A stretch of DNA of 64,000 bases from Gnetum montanum (Eukaryota > Streptophyta > Gnetopsida > Gnetales > Gnetaceae). The notes under the pieces were generated by a model. That model ran no database searches. It was given only the letters and a program-made list of their open reading frames with translations, and was not told the origin of the DNA. Made by a program: the position numbers and the translations under genes. This document shows, piece by piece, positions 59,906 through 64,000 of this stretch. Numbering within the stretch: the first letter of the stretch is position 1; every line of letters starts with the position of its first letter. Where the stretch lies: contig MNCI01002989.1 of the NCBI GenBank assembly GCA_015680685.1, positions 269,484 through 333,483 on the forward strand. Reading direction: 5' to 3'.

Positions 59906-61320
59906 TTTGTACACAAATAGAGCATGACTGAGGTAATAGATAGGTGCTTCTAACCCATCGTTCCTCTTTTGGCACAGTAACGCAGCTATGGACACGTCCG
60001 AGTTAGCTAGATAAATGTAAAAAGGTTGACCCCTTTGTGGCTGGAAAACCATTGGTAAATGTTACAGCTCTTCTTTTAAATTGTCAAATGCACGTTGGTA
60101 GTCATCGATCCATTCAAAATTGACGCCCTTCTTCAAAAGATGTTGCATGAGGTGTAATTTATCTGTTAACTTTGAGATGAACCGCCTAATGAAAGTCTAC
60201 CCTGTAACCCACGTAATTCTTTGAGATTTTTTGGTGGCGTTAAGTCGACGATGGCTTTAACCTTGTTAGGGTCGACTTGGATGCTAGTCTATGATACCAC
60301 AAACCCTAACATGCGTCCAGTTTTGACTCCGAATATGCATTTCTTTGGGTTGAGTTGTAAGTCATGTTTGAGACATCGTTTAAGGACTAACTCTAGGCCT
60401 TTTGAATGATCTTCTGACTTAATAGACTTGACAACTATGTCATCTACGTAGTCATTCAATCTCCCTAAGAGATAATTGCTAAAGATGTATGTCATAGCTC
60501 GTTGATATGTTGCTCTAGCATTTTTTAATCCGAAAGGCATCATGGTGTAGCAGAAGGTCCCCCAGGGCATCATAAATGTTGTGGTCAATTGGTGCTCTGG
60601 GTTAATACGAATTTGATTATAGCCTGAAAAACCATCCATAAAGGACAGGAGCGCGTGACCAGCTGTTGTGTCGATCAGTTGGTTGATACTCGGTAACGGG
60701 AAGTTGTCCTTAATCGTAGCTTTATTCAGATCCCAGAAGTCTATGCAAATGCGTATGCCTCCCATTTTCTTAGAGACAACTACAATGTTGGACACCCAAT
60801 CTAAGTAATCAACCGCACAGATGAAACCAGCCTAATATAGCTTGGTGATTTCATCACGCACTGCTAGCGCGATTTCTGGCTTAATTTTTCATGCCTTCTA
60901 TCTAATTGGTTTGATGCGTGGGTCTAAGATTATGTTGTGCAGTATTAATCTCGGGTTTAAACCTGGCATGTCTTCATATGACCACGCGAATACAGCAGCA
61001 TTGTTTTGGAGCACTTGGGTCATGTCACTCTGCATCTATTGGTCTAGGAGAGAACTAACCCTAAGAGTTTTATTTTCACCCTTGTGCGTAACCACAGAGA
61101 CCTCGCTAAGAGGGTCCTTGGTTACATCCCTAGCCACCAAGTCAACTGTTCAGGCTAGATGTTCTGGCTAGTCTGGGGATGTTCCCAATGTCGCTATGGT
61201 TGCATCATAAAGGGAAAGGTTTGTTCCTACTAGCGTGTGATCGTACTGTCTAATGACCTTCCCATGCGGCCCTATTAAGGCTAAGGGTGCAGATAAAGCT
61301 GCGTCCATTTGCGAGTGATC
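59906..61320 (-). pseudogene. Element D pol, 5' half: RT and start of RNase H
   Basis: The coding part begins at 61320, just after an acceptor-like GGTGATTTTGTAG. The N-terminal part matches A and B (SAPLALIGPHGKVIRQYDH against STPLTIDGPYGRITREIDI). RT proper has NIVVVSKKMGGIRICIDF, MDGFSGYNQIRINPEHQL, MMPFGLKNARATYQRAM and YVDDIVVKS (about 60410-60450). After RT comes FYIYLANSDVSIAALLCQK, the RNase H start, which joins 23342 on the other side of B. Stops occur at about 60836, 60290 and 60062 and a frameshift near 60195. Confidence 0.88.
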
Positions 61321-61894
61321 CTACAAAATCACCAAAAACGAAAGTTGTTACATCGTTTTTTCGCCAATCTGTTAAATGATAAAATTTTATTTTTTTTTGT
61401 CAGAATTGCATGTTAGAGAAGTTTCCAGTTTAAGGTCTTAGTGGACTGTTACAAATACGCATAGTTTGTAAAAAGAAATGCCAAGCTAAGCTTCCCAGAT
61501 GCTAGCGTATGAAATGAGATGAGAGGTGCAACGTGGCGCGTCTAGAATGTCGAAATGGTTGGATTTGTATTTCTCACAAACCATAGTTAATGCGACCGAA
61601 TTACGAGGTGATAAGCATTACGTTAGTTTAGGTTCATTTTGGACCGCAACTCGCATGATATCTGCGACATTAATGCCCATATCTTCATGTTTTATGTCAT
61701 ACTGACATCTGCGTCCTGGGAAAGTTCTGCGTCGATCAGGCGGAAAAAATCAGTTGGTTTCGAGCATTCTGTTTATAAACCAGTGGTTCATACTCAAAAC
61801 AGGTTATCGATATCACGAATTTGAACATGGTTATAGCGGGAAGAGAGCATGAGCAAGGCGTGAGTAGAGGATTTCACGAGGACTTTGTTCAATT
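61321..61894 (+). other. Spacer between D pol and D antisense gene
   Basis: This holds the candidate sense splice acceptor at its left end (61321-61333, minus strand). One CAGTTTAAGGTCTTAGTGGAC unit is at about 61428-61449. A plus-strand TATA-like TTTATAAAC is at 61772-61780, about 120 bases before the predicted ATG. The A and B GCGTA arrays are absent. Confidence 0.5.
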
Positions 61895-64000
61895 ATGACC
61901 TTTGCAACAATGGCACCCAAGGTTAAAGGAAAGAACGCTAAGTTGGCCAGGATTGACGAGATGCAGGAGAGTTTGCAGTGGATTTCAAAGGCCAAAGTAG
62001 AAACTCTGGACGTTACTCTACTTAACCGGTAAGTTGTTGTTCACCCTTTTACCCTATTTTCATGTTTGTTGCAGCATCGTGGTTTGTATATTTTGGGTTC
62101 TTATGTTGGTCAGGCGTTAATATCCATTTGTACAAACTAAACTATTGTTATGAAAGTTTAGGCGGTAAGGAATAAGGTTGTACAGAGATAATGTATAGTG
62201 TATAGATGTAATGTAATTAGAGTTCTGTAATAATTATATATTACGTCAGAGTAATACGCAGCATTTTCTTTCATCGCTGTCGTCAGAGACGGACCTTGAG
62301 CTGTTACAAGGGTTTAGGCGGTTTTGGCTATGCACCTCCAGTATATGCTATAGTTTTCCAGGAATTGTGCAAGCCCTAGCATGGCATAACAAATATTCAT
62401 GTCTAGATTTTGTCTAACAGTAGCACATTTATATCCTACAATATTATGCTAAAGCCCGTCCTGATCGTTTTGAACATCGTGGGCGTTCTGTGCTGCGTTC
62501 ATGTCCCCGCGGCCAATGTTCCTCCTCCTCATGCTCGTCTAAAGGAGGAGGCAGTGTGGTTCCGAAGAGGCGCACAGGATTTTTTGCAATTTCTGCTTTG
62601 CAACTACAGCGTAATCGTCTTGTCACATCTACTAGGCGATGAAGCTGCAGCTATTTTAGAGATGTTATTGGTCGGTTCGACGCATAGCGTCTTAGCGTTT
62701 CTATCAGACGGTGTGATTGAAACTATGCAGGTGCAAGACCGCGAACAGAATGTCAGGGGTTTAAGGCATTTAAGCTGGATCTGGAAAATGCTTAGTTTAA
62801 CTATTATCACTCCTATAACACTCTATTCGTGGCCCGTCATCCCACAACTTATTTCTAGAATCCACCTGGTACCATGCATTATGCAGGTGGGTAAGTTTCG
62901 CTTCATTTTGCAGTATTGTAATGCTAACTACTATTTAGATGCATATTGAGCGTAAAGAGTTGTTTATGCTTCTGGCATAGGTTTTTTAACAATGAAAGTG
63001 GTCTTATGGGCAATAATGATACATTTTCATTGGCTGAGAGTGCTATAAGGGAGTTTACCTCTATCAGCAACGTGCGGGCTATCGTCATGGGACATCTGGC
63101 ATTCGAGATCCCAGAATACCCTACCCGTTATGCTGACTTCTTTTCTAGGTGCAAGAAACTTGGATGGCTGGATAGGGAGTGGACTTTGGACCCTCCCCTT
63201 ACCTTTGCAAATGTTCAAAGGAAAATCCCTTCGTTTCCTTTACCTTTCGAGCTTGGTAAGCTTTGTCGTAATAATGGATTATGTCAATGTTGTGTGATGA
63301 TGATGTGAAATCGTCTTGGTTTAACTGTGGTTTCATGTTAATAGTCAGGGAATCACAGGAGATCACGATCATGGCTTCAGGTCGCGAGGCCAGCAGTCTC
63401 TTCTTTCGTTATGGTGACATAAAGGAGGCACAATGTTGGCTCGGCCATAGAGCAGCCCCAATTGTAGTAACCAATAACATTTGGGAAGCTGGACTGATGA
63501 ACCTTTTCTTGGCCATAACCCCTGATGCTACTGCAGGTGAAATGTTGACCCTAGTCAACTCCTTTAGCGAGGAAGTTGAGCGTCTCTGCATACGTGTACG
63601 TAATGTGTGCGTAAATTTTGACATTGATGTTCAGTTGTTTGCCGATCTCTTTAGCGTCCCCTCCGACGATTTTGCTATAGATGAAAAGTCGAAGAGAAGC
63701 TCCAAACTCCAGAAAGAGATAGAGGAGTGGCTAGGGGTTCAAAAAGAAACTAAGGGGATCCCCAGAGATAGGATTGAGTTACAGGTGGCCCATACCGTTT
63801 ACCCCCTTTTTTGGGCCTGGGCCTTCCCCAAGACACTCTCGCAAGGGAGATTCCTCACCATCGAGTAGGCCTGAATTATGCGAGAGGTCTTAGAGGAGGG
63901 GACACGATTCAATTGGGCAAGCTATTTTGCCAAAGGCTTGCGTGTTGAGATGGTCAGGCTTTGCCAGAAGCTTGAAACCCATTTCAACGTGCATTTTGCC
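61895..64000 (+). pseudogene. Antisense spliced gene of element D, partial (runs off the window)
   Basis: Exons: 61895-62028, 62421-62890, 62981-63255, 63345 to beyond 64000. Donors are GTAAGT, GTAAGT and GTAAGC; acceptors CTAACAG, GGCATAG and GTTAATAG. The phases (2, 2, 1) equal those in A and B. Exon 2 shows the HAD/FCP1-like pattern more clearly: KPVLIVLNIVGVLC where the family has D-x-D/N-G, VWFRRGAQDFLQFLLCNYSV, IVLSHLLGDEAAAILEMLL and, in frame at the end, NPPGTMHYAG. The nucleophile Asp is Asn, and the later D-D motif is missing. Exon 4 matches A and B at VYPLFWAWAFPKTLSQ and FNWASYFAKGLRVEMVRL. There is a frameshift around 62790-62830, a stop before NPPGT, and stops at 63866 and 63872. 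The sequence is much diverged from A and B, so the gene is old in this lineage. Confidence 0.78.

Larger units (their letters stand above)
18627..64000 (-). mobile_element. Element D: Tat-type retrotransposon, split by B (and A), open at right edge
   Basis: D occupies 18627-23342 and 59906-64000. Going along the minus strand from the right edge it shows the region of the antisense gene, RT, RNase H, the second RNase H-type domain, integrase, spacer, polypurine tract and 3' LTR. The left and right pieces join in the RNase H frame: YYLSHALFVYKT ends at 59906 and RYNEVERNFLALVFALKK begins at 23342, with the CTTGT duplication of B between them. The gag-protease and 5' LTR are outside the window. 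D is clearly diverged from A and B in sequence but shares their gene order, polypurine tract and LTR start, so it represents a sister subfamily. Confidence 0.85.

Noticed and set aside
1-64000. Host protein-coding genes, tRNA or rRNA genes
   Set aside because: I found no conserved RNA gene pattern and every coherent frame fits a retroelement domain or the element's antisense gene.

Overview
The window is repeat-rich plant nuclear DNA and consists almost entirely of LTR retrotransposons of the Ty3/gypsy class inserted into one another. I see no ordinary host gene, rRNA or tRNA gene. The pol genes point to a land plant: most belong to the Tat/Ogre group, recognised by a second RNase H-type domain after the RT-RNase H, and the left part holds an Athila-like lineage. 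Multi-level nesting suggests a large genome with slow DNA loss; the species cannot be named from this sequence.

Layout. (1) 1-3633 and 13609-15259: plus-strand remnants of an Athila-related family: a gag C-terminus, a decayed ORF with a coiled-coil tail, an LTR and a gag N-terminus (called H and G). (2) 3634-13603: element F, a complete but decayed minus-strand Athila-like element with 850-bp LTRs and a near-perfect 5-bp target duplication. (3) 15260-18626: element E, the plus-strand 5' part of a Tat-type element (LTR, primer-binding site, gag), cut by D. (4) Element D, minus strand, 18627-23342 plus 59906-64000, running off the right edge. (5) Element B, minus strand, 23343-25239 plus 43425-59900, inserted in D with duplication CTTGT. 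(6) Element A, minus strand, 25240-43419, inserted in B with duplication GTTGG. The nesting order is G <- E <- D <- B <- A.

The main discovery candidate is shared by A, B and D. Between the protease and the reverse transcriptase, on the opposite strand to gag-pol, each carries a spliced gene. In A and B it has eight exons with consistent GT-AG introns and phases, and seven of the eight exons have identical lengths. Without its lesions it would encode about 1,080 residues: an apparently catalytically dead FCP1/NIF-like HAD domain, a conserved globular middle part, acidic linkers and a coiled coil. D, a clearly diverged relative, has the same gene in the same place with the same intron phases. 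The RT exon in A, B and D starts right after a good splice acceptor on the element's sense strand. This suggests, as inference, that the antisense gene sits inside an Ogre-like pro/RT intron: spliced out of the sense mRNA, but kept with its own introns in the genomic RNA.

A second theme is a short motif, GCGTA and its palindromic form GCGTATACGC. It is amplified separately in the LTRs, in the leader before gag, and in the 5' UTR and first intron of the antisense gene of A and B. All coding regions carry stops or frameshifts, mostly CAG to TAG, CAA to TAA, CGA to TGA or TGG to TAG/TGA, as expected from decay of methylated cytosines. The lesions differ between A and B, so the antisense gene was probably intact when each copy inserted.
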